Shown: in pieces, positions 8,551 to 15,581 of the stretch
Numbering within the stretch: the first letter of the stretch is position 1
Layout of the letters: every line of letters starts with the position of its first letter
Origin: Candidatus Methanogranum gryphiswaldense
Lineage (GTDB): Archaea > Thermoplasmatota > Thermoplasmata > Methanomassiliicoccales > Methanomethylophilaceae
Assembly: GCA_019262145.1 (NCBI GenBank)
Contig: CP076745.1
Location: 741,093-805,092 of the forward strand
Direction: 5' to 3'
Length of the DNA: 64,000 bases
Program-made: the position numbers and the translations under genes
Notes under the pieces: generated by a model
The model's input: only the letters and a program-made list of their open reading frames with translations
What the model was told of the DNA's origin: nothing
Database searches by the model: none

Positions 8551-9780
8551 ATGATAAATGAAAATTATTTAGAATACACTAACGATGAGGTTCTATTCCA
8601 TTATCTATATGGAGAAAATACAGATTGGATCTACAATAGATTTCAATATTTGGATGGTCAAACTGGAAAAGATGAGCAGCCACATGTTATTCTCAATAAT
8701 GGGTTGTTCGAATTCAAACAATCGGATCTGAAAGAGATAGGTGAGTTTGAAGCAATTTTCAAAGTAGGATATTTTGATGGAAATTATTATAAATTTAATG
8801 AAGAGGCTATAAGAACGAAATTTCCATTGAAGATTCGCAAGGGTTTCGAATTATATCTAGATGATTTTCAATTAATGAAAGGAACTCCTGTGATCAGAGT
8901 ACTTGATAATATCCTTAAAAGTGAGATCATAATTGGAGATGGAGAAGGGGAGATATCATTAGATACTTTAAAAGAAGCAAAACAAAAGTATCCAGATAAA
9001 AAAGAGATCAACATTTACATAAGGTCTAGGGTTGCAAGGGTAATATCTGATGAATTGGATATAAAAACCGATTATGATAAGAAATTAATGGAATATGTAA
9101 GTAAAAAAACAAGAGGCCTAAAGGAATCTGAATCTAGTAGATCACTACTGAATGAACTGGAGATCGAGAGGCTCACATACACACGTGATAAATTAAAAGA
9201 TATGCTGAAAAATAGGCATTCTTATAATGAGTTAACTTGGCAATTGGAAATTTTAAGGTTATTTCGTGTGATTTATCCACAATATGTTCGTATAATCAAG
9301 GGTGTTAATCTTCCTGCCGTAAACAGACATAAAAAAATTGTAGATTTTCTTATAGTGAACAGTTTAGGATATGTCGATGTCATAGAAGTTAAAATCCCAG
9401 ATAAAAAAGTGATTTTGAAGAGTCAAAGATACAGGAATAATGCCATACCTTCGAAAGAATTATCTAATTCTGTAATTCAAATAGAGAATTATCTGTATTC
9501 CTTGAGTAGTTGGGGTAAAAAAGGTGAAGAGACACTCACAGCGCTTTATAAGGATGAACTTCCAGATGGTATGCAATTAAGGATTTCCAATCCGAGAGGC
9601 CTATTGATAATTGGTATGTTGGAGGATTTGGATGAAGATGAGTTATTTGGATTTGAGTTGACAAGGAGGCATTATTCGCACATTATAGACATAATGACCT
9701 ATGATGATATGATAAAACGTATAGACACGTTGATTGAAGCTCTTGGTACGGATGGAGACATAATAATTGATAAGAAGTAA
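8551..9780 (+). CDS. sduA: Shedu-type anti-phage nuclease (SduA, DUF4263)
   Basis: The 409-residue protein has a C-terminal Shedu/DUF4263 domain (about 225-395). Characteristic stretches are LTWQLEILRLFRVIYPQY, the nuclease core VDFLIVN...VDVIEVKIP with D265, E279 and K281 as the PD-(D/E)XK residues, NSVIQIENYLYSL, and NPRGLLIIGMLED. The N-terminal 200 residues are not recognisable; N-terminal regions vary widely in this family. Shedu is a known single-gene phage-defence nuclease. Here it starts immediately after the stop of a Vsr-like nuclease gene with no gap. A hairpin terminator follows at 9820-9840. Confidence 0.82.
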   Translation: MINENYLEYTNDEVLFHYLYGENTDWIYNRFQYLDGQTGKDEQPHVILNNGLFEFKQSDLKEIGEFEAIFKVGYFDGNYYKFNEEAIRTKFPLKIRKGFELYLDDFQLMKGTPVIRVLDNILKSEIIIGDGEGEISLDTLKEAKQKYPDKKEINIYIRSRVARVISDELDIKTDYDKKLMEYVSKKTRGLKESESSRSLLNELEIERLTYTRDKLKDMLKNRHSYNELTWQLEILRLFRVIYPQYVRIIKGVNLPAVNRHKKIVDFLIVNSLGYVDVIEVKIPDKKVILKSQRYRNNAIPSKELSNSVIQIENYLYSLSSWGKKGEETLTALYKDELPDGMQLRISNPRGLLIIGMLEDLDEDELFGFELTRRHYSHIIDIMTYDDMIKRIDTLIEALGTDGDIIIDKK

Positions 9781-9819
9781 TGGATTGGATTTTTTCCATT
9801 TTTTATTAAATTAAAGTTT

Positions 9820-9840
9820 AGAGAGGCTCACGGCCTCTCT
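9820..9840. terminator. hairpin between convergent genes
   Basis: AGAGAGGC and GCCTCTCT form an eight-base stem with a short loop between the ends of the convergent Shedu and zinc-peptidase genes. T-rich sequence lies on both sides, so it could serve both strands. Confidence 0.55.
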
Positions 9841-9844
9841 TTGT

Positions 9845-10525
9845 TTAATGGTAGAAACACATCTTTTCAATCCATTTCTCGGCTTCTTCTTTCTTTTCGA
9901 ATTTAGAATTTAGTTCTTCGTATCTCGAGGTGTGCTTCTCGCTGGTGGGATCGAATCCTACAATCACATGGCATAATTCATGGTACAGGCAGTAATCTAT
10001 CACGTAATCAGGTACCATCTCGCTGTCGAGATGTTTCGATATCGATATCACCTTCATCAGTACAGAGCTGTTCCTGATTTTCCTCGCCACAGGCTCCTTC
10101 GACCAGCTTATGTAGACGTCATCCGTATTCTCTGTCAGTCCTATATCGGAAAGTCTGTCCATTGAATCCTGGAGGTCCCTGAAGTCGCCTTTGGCATTCC
10201 TCAGGATGTTTCTGCTCCTCTTCAAGTATATCGGTCTCTTGATCTGCGAGAATTCAGGTCTTGTAACCCAATCGCACATCTCTTTTGAATATCCCTGATC
10301 GTATGTTCCTCCGAGTTTCGAGAACAGTGTTCTCACGAGGTCCTCGATGACTTCATCCGGAGCATCGTTGAGATAATCCGATACTTTGAACTCAGTCCAC
10401 TTGTAGCTTCTCTGCCATCTGACTTTGAAGTCCTTGAAGGCCATGAATTCTGCGGTAGTCCTATCGTATCCGAAGTCGTTTCCTATTCTTCCGAATATCT
10501 CGTTCATTCTTTCATCTGTTGTCAT
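9845..10525 (-). CDS. SprT/YgjP-like zinc metallopeptidase
   Basis: The 226-residue protein has YHELCHVIVGFDPTSEKH, an HExxH zinc motif at H182-E183-H186 near the C-terminus with a downstream glutamate (EELN) as likely third ligand. This fits SprT/YgjP-type (DUF45) peptidases. The N-terminal two thirds contains a conserved SDYLNDAPDEVIE segment also found in the paralogue at 16580-17269, so the organism has at least two intact copies. A third, decayed copy lies at 7742-7912. The structured element of copy A lies just upstream on the opposite strand. SprT proteins process DNA-protein crosslinks; whether that applies here is unknown. Confidence 0.75.
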   Translation of the reverse strand: MTTDERMNEIFGRIGNDFGYDRTTAEFMAFKDFKVRWQRSYKWTEFKVSDYLNDAPDEVIEDLVRTLFSKLGGTYDQGYSKEMCDWVTRPEFSQIKRPIYLKRSRNILRNAKGDFRDLQDSMDRLSDIGLTENTDDVYISWSKEPVARKIRNSSVLMKVISISKHLDSEMVPDYVIDYCLYHELCHVIVGFDPTSEKHTSRYEELNSKFEKKEEAEKWIEKMCFYH

Positions 10526-10535
10526 ATTTCTTTAC

Positions 10536-10681
10536 AACTCCTTTTTTCAGAAGGGGCTTTACCCATGAACGGGAGCTGCAAGGAAGCGGGCTTACGTTAC
10601 TTTTTCAAGACAGAGAGGAAAAGGAACGATATGCCCCGCGGACGATGCGGGAGCGAAGGGTAAAGCACCGAAAAAGGAGTT
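10536..10681 (+). ncRNA. structured RNA-like element, copy A
   Basis: A 146-base element is closed by ACTCCTTTTTTC at 5' and GAAAAAGGAGT at 3', then GCTTTACCC/GGGTAAAGC. Inside are CCC/GGG, the conserved hairpin CTTTTTC/GGAAAAG, and CCCGC/GCGGG. Copy B at 7911-8048 keeps the same helices with different bases, which indicates selection for structure. The U-G wobble in CTTTTTC/GGAAAAG would be C-A on the other strand, so I favour plus-strand transcription. It begins 11 bases before the peptidase gene start, on the opposite strand, and ends 77 bases before the next plus-strand gene. Function is unknown. Confidence 0.55.
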
Positions 10682-10702
10682 CGAATGTGTGCACTTTCTG
10701 TC

Positions 10703-10720
10703 AGTTATATTTACTGTAGT
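10703..10720 (+). promoter_or_regulatory. shared upstream motif, copy 1
   Basis: AGTTATATTTACTGTAGT matches 16 of 18 bases with AGTTATACTAACTGTAGT at 11001-11018. Each copy sits about 38-55 bases before the start of one of two paralogous small genes, so a common operator or promoter element is likely. Confidence 0.4.
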
Positions 10721-10758
10721 CCCTTTCTTTAATTTTCATTTTCAATATTTATCTGATA

Positions 10759-10961
10759 TGCAGTCAGATGATGCATTCAAAAAGAAGAAGAAAGCAACGA
10801 TGGAACAAGATACGTACGACATACTGTTCGCGGTAAGGGATCTCCTGTTATTGGCAGACAGCATGATCGACAGAATCCACGGCAAAAGGTCCGAGGAGGT
10901 CGAAAGGGTGTTCCGCTGTGCGGAGGGGGAGCTTTACAGTTTCATCGATCGGACCGAATGA
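10759..10961 (+). CDS. small hypothetical protein, paralogue 1 of a tandem pair
   Basis: ATG 10759 follows an AT-rich TATA-like stretch (CAATATTTATC) and gives about 66 residues; ATG 10801 is an alternative start. The C-terminal part, YDILFAVRDLLLLADSMIDR, aligns with YEILFALRDLLMSTRDVVRE in the next gene. The product is predicted to be helical and soluble, with an N-terminal lysine run. I recognise no family. The structured element of copy A and the shared motif lie directly upstream. Confidence 0.5.
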
Positions 10962-10998
10962 GCACCCATCAAACCCTTTAGATCTTTATGGATCTGCA

Positions 10999-11027
10999 GG
11001 AGTTATACTAACTGTAGTAGTAACTCC
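10999..11027 (+). promoter_or_regulatory. shared upstream motif copy 2 inside an inverted repeat
   Basis: The arms GGAGTTA (10999-11005) and TAACTCC (11021-11027) enclose a smaller ACTA/TAGT repeat. The 18-base motif shared with 10703-10720 lies within. A TATA-like CCTTATAAAAC follows at about 11025-11035, so the repeat could be an operator upstream of the box. Confidence 0.45.
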
Positions 11028-11055
11028 TTATAAAACGGGCGATCGTCCTTTGTTC

Positions 11056-11256
11056 ATGGACGATGATTATTCGGAAAGGGGCCACGCGCAAACAATTTAT
11101 GAATGTCAGTACGAAATCCTGTTCGCATTGCGCGATCTGCTGATGAGCACGAGAGATGTGGTCAGAGAAAGGTATGGAAGCGAGCCTGAGAATCTGGAGA
11201 GATCGCTGACGACTGTTGACAGGGAGGTTCAGTTGTTGATATGTAGATCGCACTGA
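11056..11256 (+). CDS. small hypothetical protein, paralogue 2 of a tandem pair
   Basis: ATG 11056 is placed about 25 bases after the TATA-like box at 11027-11033 and gives 66 residues. Longer frames from upstream would run through the promoter and are unlikely. The segment YEILFALRDLLMS aligns with the preceding gene product, showing tandem duplication. The protein is acidic at its N-terminus and helical throughout. No known domain is visible. Confidence 0.5.
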   Translation: MDDDYSERGHAQTIYECQYEILFALRDLLMSTRDVVRERYGSEPENLERSLTTVDREVQLLICRSH

Positions 11257-11301
11257 GTTCAGGATACAAGACTATATCGTTTATCAAACATACAGTATGA
11301 T

Positions 11302-11709
11302 ATGATTATAACAGATAGATTTTGTCCAGTATGTAACGAGGTGCGAACATATGTGCCAAAATTCAAAACCTTGGTATTTGTCGGATTAATATTGGTAGAA
11401 TCGATAATATTCATATGTCTAGCATCATTTTCAAAAGAATCTGGAGATTATTTCAGCGGGATGATAAATAACTCTGTAATCACTTGTATATTCGTTGGAA
11501 TAATCCCTCCCTTGTTTTATTACATAGCAATGAGAGGAAAATATATTTGTTCAAAGTGCAAATCTGATATAGGCTTGTCCTTTTTTTCTGATAATTATAA
11601 GATTCATACAGAAGAATCTAAAGCAGAAAGAGGGAAATGTCTATATTGCGGAACAGTCAATGATCCAACGGATAAGTATTGTTTAAATTGCGGTAAAAGT
11701 CTAAAATAA
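11302..11709 (+). CDS. membrane protein with zinc-ribbon motifs
   Basis: The 135-residue protein starts with CPVCNE and has two membrane segments (about 28-46 and 58-78). A cytosolic tail follows with CSKCKS and a final zinc ribbon CLYCGTVNDPTDKYCLNCG. The spacing of the cysteine pairs fits treble-clef or ribbon zinc binding. Small membrane proteins with terminal zinc ribbons are common in archaea, mostly with unknown function. A TATA-like stretch precedes the start. Confidence 0.65.
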   Translation: MIITDRFCPVCNEVRTYVPKFKTLVFVGLILVESIIFICLASFSKESGDYFSGMINNSVITCIFVGIIPPLFYYIAMRGKYICSKCKSDIGLSFFSDNYKIHTEESKAERGKCLYCGTVNDPTDKYCLNCGKSLK

Positions 11710-11765
11710 ATTAAAAATTCTCAACTCAACGAAATTGACTTCTAATTTGTTGAGTTGGAATATAT

Positions 11766-12044
11766 TTAATATTCTTCCGGTAACAGTATTGTGGTCACCG
11801 ATCTGTTCCATTGGGTGATGATCTAGATTTTAGTCCTGCCTATGTGATACGAGGAGAATAATCTGTCATCATTTTTCAGAGCATCATCGTTAGCTTCTTT
11901 GTCATCATCGCTGATGCTGCCCCGATCACCGTTCATATAGCATTGGGGAGCTTTATCGATCACTGATCTGAAAAGCATGTCATTCGCCATATCACGTATG
12001 CCTGAGGTCATCATTATGGTACCTGTTTCGAATAAGGCCATCAT
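11766..12044 (-). pseudogene. small plasmid-type protein gene with in-frame TAG codon
   Basis: The frame runs from ATG 12044 to TAG at 11823-11825 (73 residues). It then continues without interruption through IITQWNRSVTTILLPEEY to TAA at 11766-11768. That tail is the hallmark of a widespread small plasmid-associated family whose C-terminus reads roughly KIWIITE.DRS.TTILLPEEY, so TAG replaces a tryptophan codon. Either the gene is decaying by a TGG-to-TAG change, or TAG is read through, for example as pyrrolysine if the host encodes it. The neighbour at 12073-12281 is frameshifted, which favours decay. The protein's function is not known. Confidence 0.65.
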
Positions 12045-12072
12045 GCCATCTCACTGCCACATACCAGGTGTT

Positions 12073-12281
12073 TTATCGCATTGGTGAGATGGAGATTACT
12101 TCCATCCTCTTATCGTCGTTGAACAGCTTAGTGGCTATTTCGAGTTCCTGCAGGGCTTTGACCCTTTCAGGGTCGCTGAGTTCTTTGCAGATTTGTTTTT
12201 TGCTGAACAGGGATTCTTGGTCTATCTCTTTCTTGTCTAATGTCCTGTTAAGATTCGGAACAGATAATTATGGAATGCCAT
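12073..12281 (-). pseudogene. frameshifted small gene, partner of the plasmid-type gene
   Basis: From ATG 12281 the frame gives MAFHNYLFR and then hits TAG. Adding a single base after CGA restores NLNRTLDKKEIDQESL and onward through KALQELEIATKLFNDD to TAA at 12073-12075, a plausible 69-residue charged helical protein. The current length of 209 bases is one short of a multiple of three. It ends 28 bases before the next gene on the same strand, suggesting a former two-gene cassette. I do not recognise the family. Confidence 0.5.
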
Positions 12282-13213
12282 TTTTTATAACAATACAAAT
12301 TGATTTAGTTTAAATCTAATATATTTAATGTAGTAGCTTAATAACATATCTTATTTACAGAATGCAAATTTTTATTTTGGTTATATAATAATAATTTAGT
12401 ATTTATCTTAACTAACATTATTTGTTGCAGCGTATTGTTTATTTTATTGTAGTCCAATAATAATTAAGTTAATAACTTAATTAAATATATAAATTTCATA
12501 TTGCAATTATTTTTAAGGTCTATAGTAAAAAATCCAATTATTATTGTAAAAATTTGATCAATTACTATAAAAGTTGAAAAATCACCAATATAATATGCAT
12601 TTTCTGGATTTCAGTATCAAAACTCATGGATTTTTAATGCAAAACCGGTCTGTTTGAGTTGATATTCGGGAGTCCGTCGTGGACGCGATTACTATCAATT
12701 TGCATTCAAATTTGATTATTTCCCTATAGGTTCTTCATTATTTTTCATTTTTAAGGTAATATTGTATAAATAATGCAAAAAATTGAACATAATTTGATGT
12801 TATGTAAATTTTATAGTTAATAGCTTAATTAAGTTAATTTTTATTGATATATAATAACGTAATTTTACCCTTAGCAATTATTTATGTTAGTTAAGCTATT
12901 AACTTAATTAATAATGGTTCTATACATTATAGACATTTATCAAGAGATAGTACTTAAAAAATTAATCTAATTTAGCTAATTACTTTATTTTTTAAATAGT
13001 GTTATTTTATGAAACGAACTAATGCAAATAATATATGTTATTAAGCAATTAACTTAAAAATTAAATGTAAATTATAATGTGTAATTGTAATCTGTAAATA
13101 ATTACGTTAATTAAGCAATAAGCTATATTTTTATCAATGACAATAGATAAAATGTAAGATAAAGTAAAGTAGTTAAAAATATTTAATTTGTTAAGTTATT
13201 AGCTTAACAAATA
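12282..13213. repeat. AT-rich repeat region with palindromes and AATGCAAA motifs
   Basis: No gene is visible in these 930 bases. At least seven copies of a palindromic motif of the type TTAAGYTATTAACTTAA occur near 12332, 12461-12483 (11-base arms around one central base), 12815, 12888, 13040, 13104 and 13187-13211 (a nearly perfect 25-base palindrome). The octamer AATGCAAA occurs five times (12361, 12636, 12699 reversed, 12772, 13021). A short GC-richer core lies at 12645-12687. Such clustered motifs fit a replication origin, partition site or protein-binding array. No Orc1/Cdc6 gene is nearby. Confidence 0.55.
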
Positions 13214-14095
13214 TCAATCAATGATGCGGAATCCTGATTCATCGCCCTGAACATCGAATTTTATGTGTCTGTCCCTCAGGATCGCCATGATGGTCTTCGC
13301 ATGTACTCCGAGTCCGACATTCATGAATTGGTTCTCCACTACCCTTTGTCCGTTGGTCTCGACCGTAGGTTGGAATCCAAGTGGGAAATGTGCAGTCTGG
13401 ACCTGTAATGCGTACAGATTGCAATCCTTATCGAATATGGGTCCACCCGATTGTCCTTTCAGACCAGGGGTCGATGTTTCCACGTATAACAATTCGTAAT
13501 TGCCATCCTTGCTTGTACCATTCAGGATGTTCCTAGTGTGTATCCCGTCATTGGGGAACAATGGAAGCGGGAGGACTCCTTTCTTGATGCGGAACGCATT
13601 CTGATTCTCAACGAATTCAGATTCCACATGTGCAAAGGGGAAACCCAAGCGGCAAAGGCTGGTTCCTGGGCGCATTGTGGCAGGGTCTCTGAATTTGGGG
13701 TAATTTTTGATCCACAGGGGGTTGAATGGTTCCAACCTTCCGACGGCGAGATCGATCTGCCTGTTCACGTATGCATCTACCAATCTCACTCCGTCCCATG
13801 CCCACCAAAAAGAATGATTTGTGAGCCAAGTGGGATCTGTCTTTATAGAATTCTCGGGAGACCCTGGAGATCTTTGGCGATTGTTGTTTAGAGCCTCTAT
13901 CTCCTTGATCTTATTCTGATCGGCTTGGAATTTGACAAACGAGTCGAACATATGTCCTGCGGTAAGGATCCAACCCTGATCGTTCAATACGATGAATGAA
14001 CCGCAACTTGCGTTTACCGTACCGTCAATTGTCCTTGTCGAAACGATAACAGGGCGGGTAAATAATGCTGCCTTCTCACAAGCATCTGCGAACAT
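13214..14095 (-). CDS. trypsin-like serine peptidase
   Basis: The 293-residue protein has a trypsin-fold catalytic triad: H48 in TAGHMF, D115 in QIDLAVGRL, and S216 in GQSGGPIFD. There is no signal peptide or membrane segment, so it probably acts in the cytosol. Stand-alone cytosolic trypsin-like peptidases are frequent in prokaryotic conflict and stress modules, but nothing here shows the substrate. The gene ends two bases from the last palindrome of the AT-rich repeat region and may lie at the border of the accessory island. Confidence 0.75.
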   Translation of the reverse strand: MFADACEKAALFTRPVIVSTRTIDGTVNASCGSFIVLNDQGWILTAGHMFDSFVKFQADQNKIKEIEALNNNRQRSPGSPENSIKTDPTWLTNHSFWWAWDGVRLVDAYVNRQIDLAVGRLEPFNPLWIKNYPKFRDPATMRPGTSLCRLGFPFAHVESEFVENQNAFRIKKGVLPLPLFPNDGIHTRNILNGTSKDGNYELLYVETSTPGLKGQSGGPIFDKDCNLYALQVQTAHFPLGFQPTVETNGQRVVENQFMNVGLGVHAKTIMAILRDRHIKFDVQGDESGFRIID

Positions 14096-14161
14096 ATCTG
14101 CATCATGTTTATTTTACTATAAAATCAATCTGGGCCCAAAAAAGCGAAAAAAAGAGAATTG

Positions 14162-14183
14162 AAAAAGGGACGGATCCCTTTTT
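14162..14183 (-). terminator. hairpin terminator
   Basis: AAAAAGGG and CCCTTTTT form a stem just downstream of the stop of the minus-strand gene at 14187. A T run follows in the transcript. Confidence 0.6.
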
Positions 14184-14186
14184 TGT

Positions 14187-14705
14187 TTATTGTTGTTCGT
14201 TGAGTGCTTTCAGTATATCTGGTGCATCAAGAATCGCATTACCGATGGTCATGACGAGTTTTTCGTTATCCATGATCATATCGACGATTCTGGGGTCGAC
14301 GAGTGCCATTCTTCCGATGTGCATGACGTATACTTTTGCAAGGTCCATGGCGTATTTTGCCTTAAGTTCCATTGCAAGGTCTTCTTCCTCGCGATCGGCC
14401 TCATTAAGACTGGGAAGATAGAATTCCATATAGAGTTGTGCAAGTTCCGATGGCAGAGATGCGATATCGTAGAGGTTTCCCGTCATATCGTTAGATCCGT
14501 CCTTGAGGTCCTCAACGATCGTTTTGTAACCTGCGATATCATTCGTCAGGAAGTTGATCATATTGAGGTATTTCTCAGATTCTTCACCTTTGTTATCTGC
14601 TGCTTTTTTGTCGTATTCATCGATTTCCATGATCTTACGTCCGATCACAGAGCGCATCAATCTGACCTGTTCTTTAATTTCCATGTTCCCATCCATTATG
14701 TTCAC
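14187..14705 (-). CDS. hypothetical helical protein
   Basis: This 172-residue acidic, helix-rich protein has no cysteines, membrane segments or recognisable catalytic motif. ATG 14705 and an internal ATG eight codons later are both possible starts. Its codon use resembles the Sel1 genes that follow. A terminator hairpin lies immediately downstream. I do not recognise the family and assign no function. Confidence 0.6.
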   Translation of the reverse strand: MNIMDGNMEIKEQVRLMRSVIGRKIMEIDEYDKKAADNKGEESEKYLNMINFLTNDIAGYKTIVEDLKDGSNDMTGNLYDIASLPSELAQLYMEFYLPSLNEADREEEDLAMELKAKYAMDLAKVYVMHIGRMALVDPRIVDMIMDNEKLVMTIGNAILDAPDILKALNEQQ

Positions 14706-14856
14706 CTGTGCAGCAATATGCTATTGCTTGCAAATCTGTATGTTTTTGATAGCATATAGTTTTTTTTACGATATGCCACATATTTGAAAAAATGGCCATT
14801 CGATCTAAGAAAAAAACAAAATATTGTAATTGGTTAAAATGGTAGATCGGATCGTT

Positions 14857-14906
14857 GCAAGGTCCTTGTCTTTGTATGATCATCATTTGATCACAGGGGA
14901 CCTTGC
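14857..14906. other. intergenic inverted repeat
   Basis: GCAAGGTCC (14857-14865) and GGACCTTGC (14898-14906) are perfect nine-base arms. An inner TGATCA/TGATCA pair lies inside. The element sits after the stop of the Sel1 gene at 14916 (read on the minus strand). It could be a terminator, although no T run follows, or a small structured transcript. Confidence 0.4.
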
Positions 14907-14915
14907 AGACCCTAA

Positions 14916-15581
14916 TTAATATTTTTTGTTCCTAGGAACTCTTTTCACGACCTTTCCGCAGAACGGGCATTTGTTGATGGGGAGGTCATTGCCATTCTCA
15001 TCTTCTCCGATGAGCTGAGGTCCTTGGTATGTGTCCATCACAACGATCGTTTCGTTGACCATCGCATCGAACATGGGTTTACAACATGCTGCCATGACGT
15101 CGACATCGGATATTTCCAAGTTGAGCAGCGGTCTGCTTTTCAGGTCCTTGATCCTTTGTTCTGTGATCATATCATTGATCCTTTCTGCATCCAGATCTGC
15201 GCCAGGATATTCTGTGCTTGCGGCATAAGCGAGTAATTTGACCGCTTCATAGAGGTCCTTTTCAGTCCCAATTCCTTTTTCATACATCAGCGCGAGATGG
15301 TACATTGCATTGGGATCTAGTGCATGGGATGCTTCAGAAAGCAATGAATATGCCTTTTTTGCATCGGTCTTTACGCCGTCTCCAGTAAGATACATGATGC
15401 CAAGTTCACGTTTTGCTGGGAGAAAATCCTGATCTGCCGCTTTCTCGAACCATTTGGCAGCGATATTGTAATCGATCGCATATCCGTCCTGACCAAGACA
15501 GTATGCGATACCAATTTTGTATTGTGATTCGGCATCTCCTTCCTGAGCATTTTTCAACAATGGTCCTGAGCGCATGTTCAT
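14916..15581 (-). CDS. Sel1-repeat protein with C-terminal zinc-ribbon tail
   Basis: The 221-residue protein contains about three Sel1-like (TPR-type) repeats of roughly 36 residues, recognisable by A...YKIG.AY and AKWFEKAADQ patterns. A C-terminal module has a CC pair and ends in CPFCGKVVKRVPR. The same tail occurs in the hydrolase at 46321-48096. Sel1 repeats mediate protein-protein contacts. The start overlaps the stop of the upstream Sel1 gene by four bases, so both are translated from one message. Confidence 0.75.
   Translation of the reverse strand: MNMRSGPLLKNAQEGDAESQYKIGIAYCLGQDGYAIDYNIAAKWFEKAADQDFLPAKRELGIMYLTGDGVKTDAKKAYSLLSEASHALDPNAMYHLALMYEKGIGTEKDLYEAVKLLAYAASTEYPGADLDAERINDMITEQRIKDLKSRPLLNLEISDVDVMAACCKPMFDAMVNETIVVMDTYQGPQLIGEDENGNDLPINKCPFCGKVVKRVPRNKKY

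Noticed and set aside
10565-10663. 32-codon peptide frame inside structured element copy A
   Set aside because: Copy B has no matching start, and base pairing rather than the peptide is conserved between copies.
12068-12313. 81-codon plus-strand frame
   Set aside because: It is antisense to the frameshifted minus-strand gene, whose charged helical product is more protein-like.
12282-13213. CRISPR array
   Set aside because: The palindromes are irregularly spaced and vary in sequence; no uniform repeat-spacer pattern and no cas genes.
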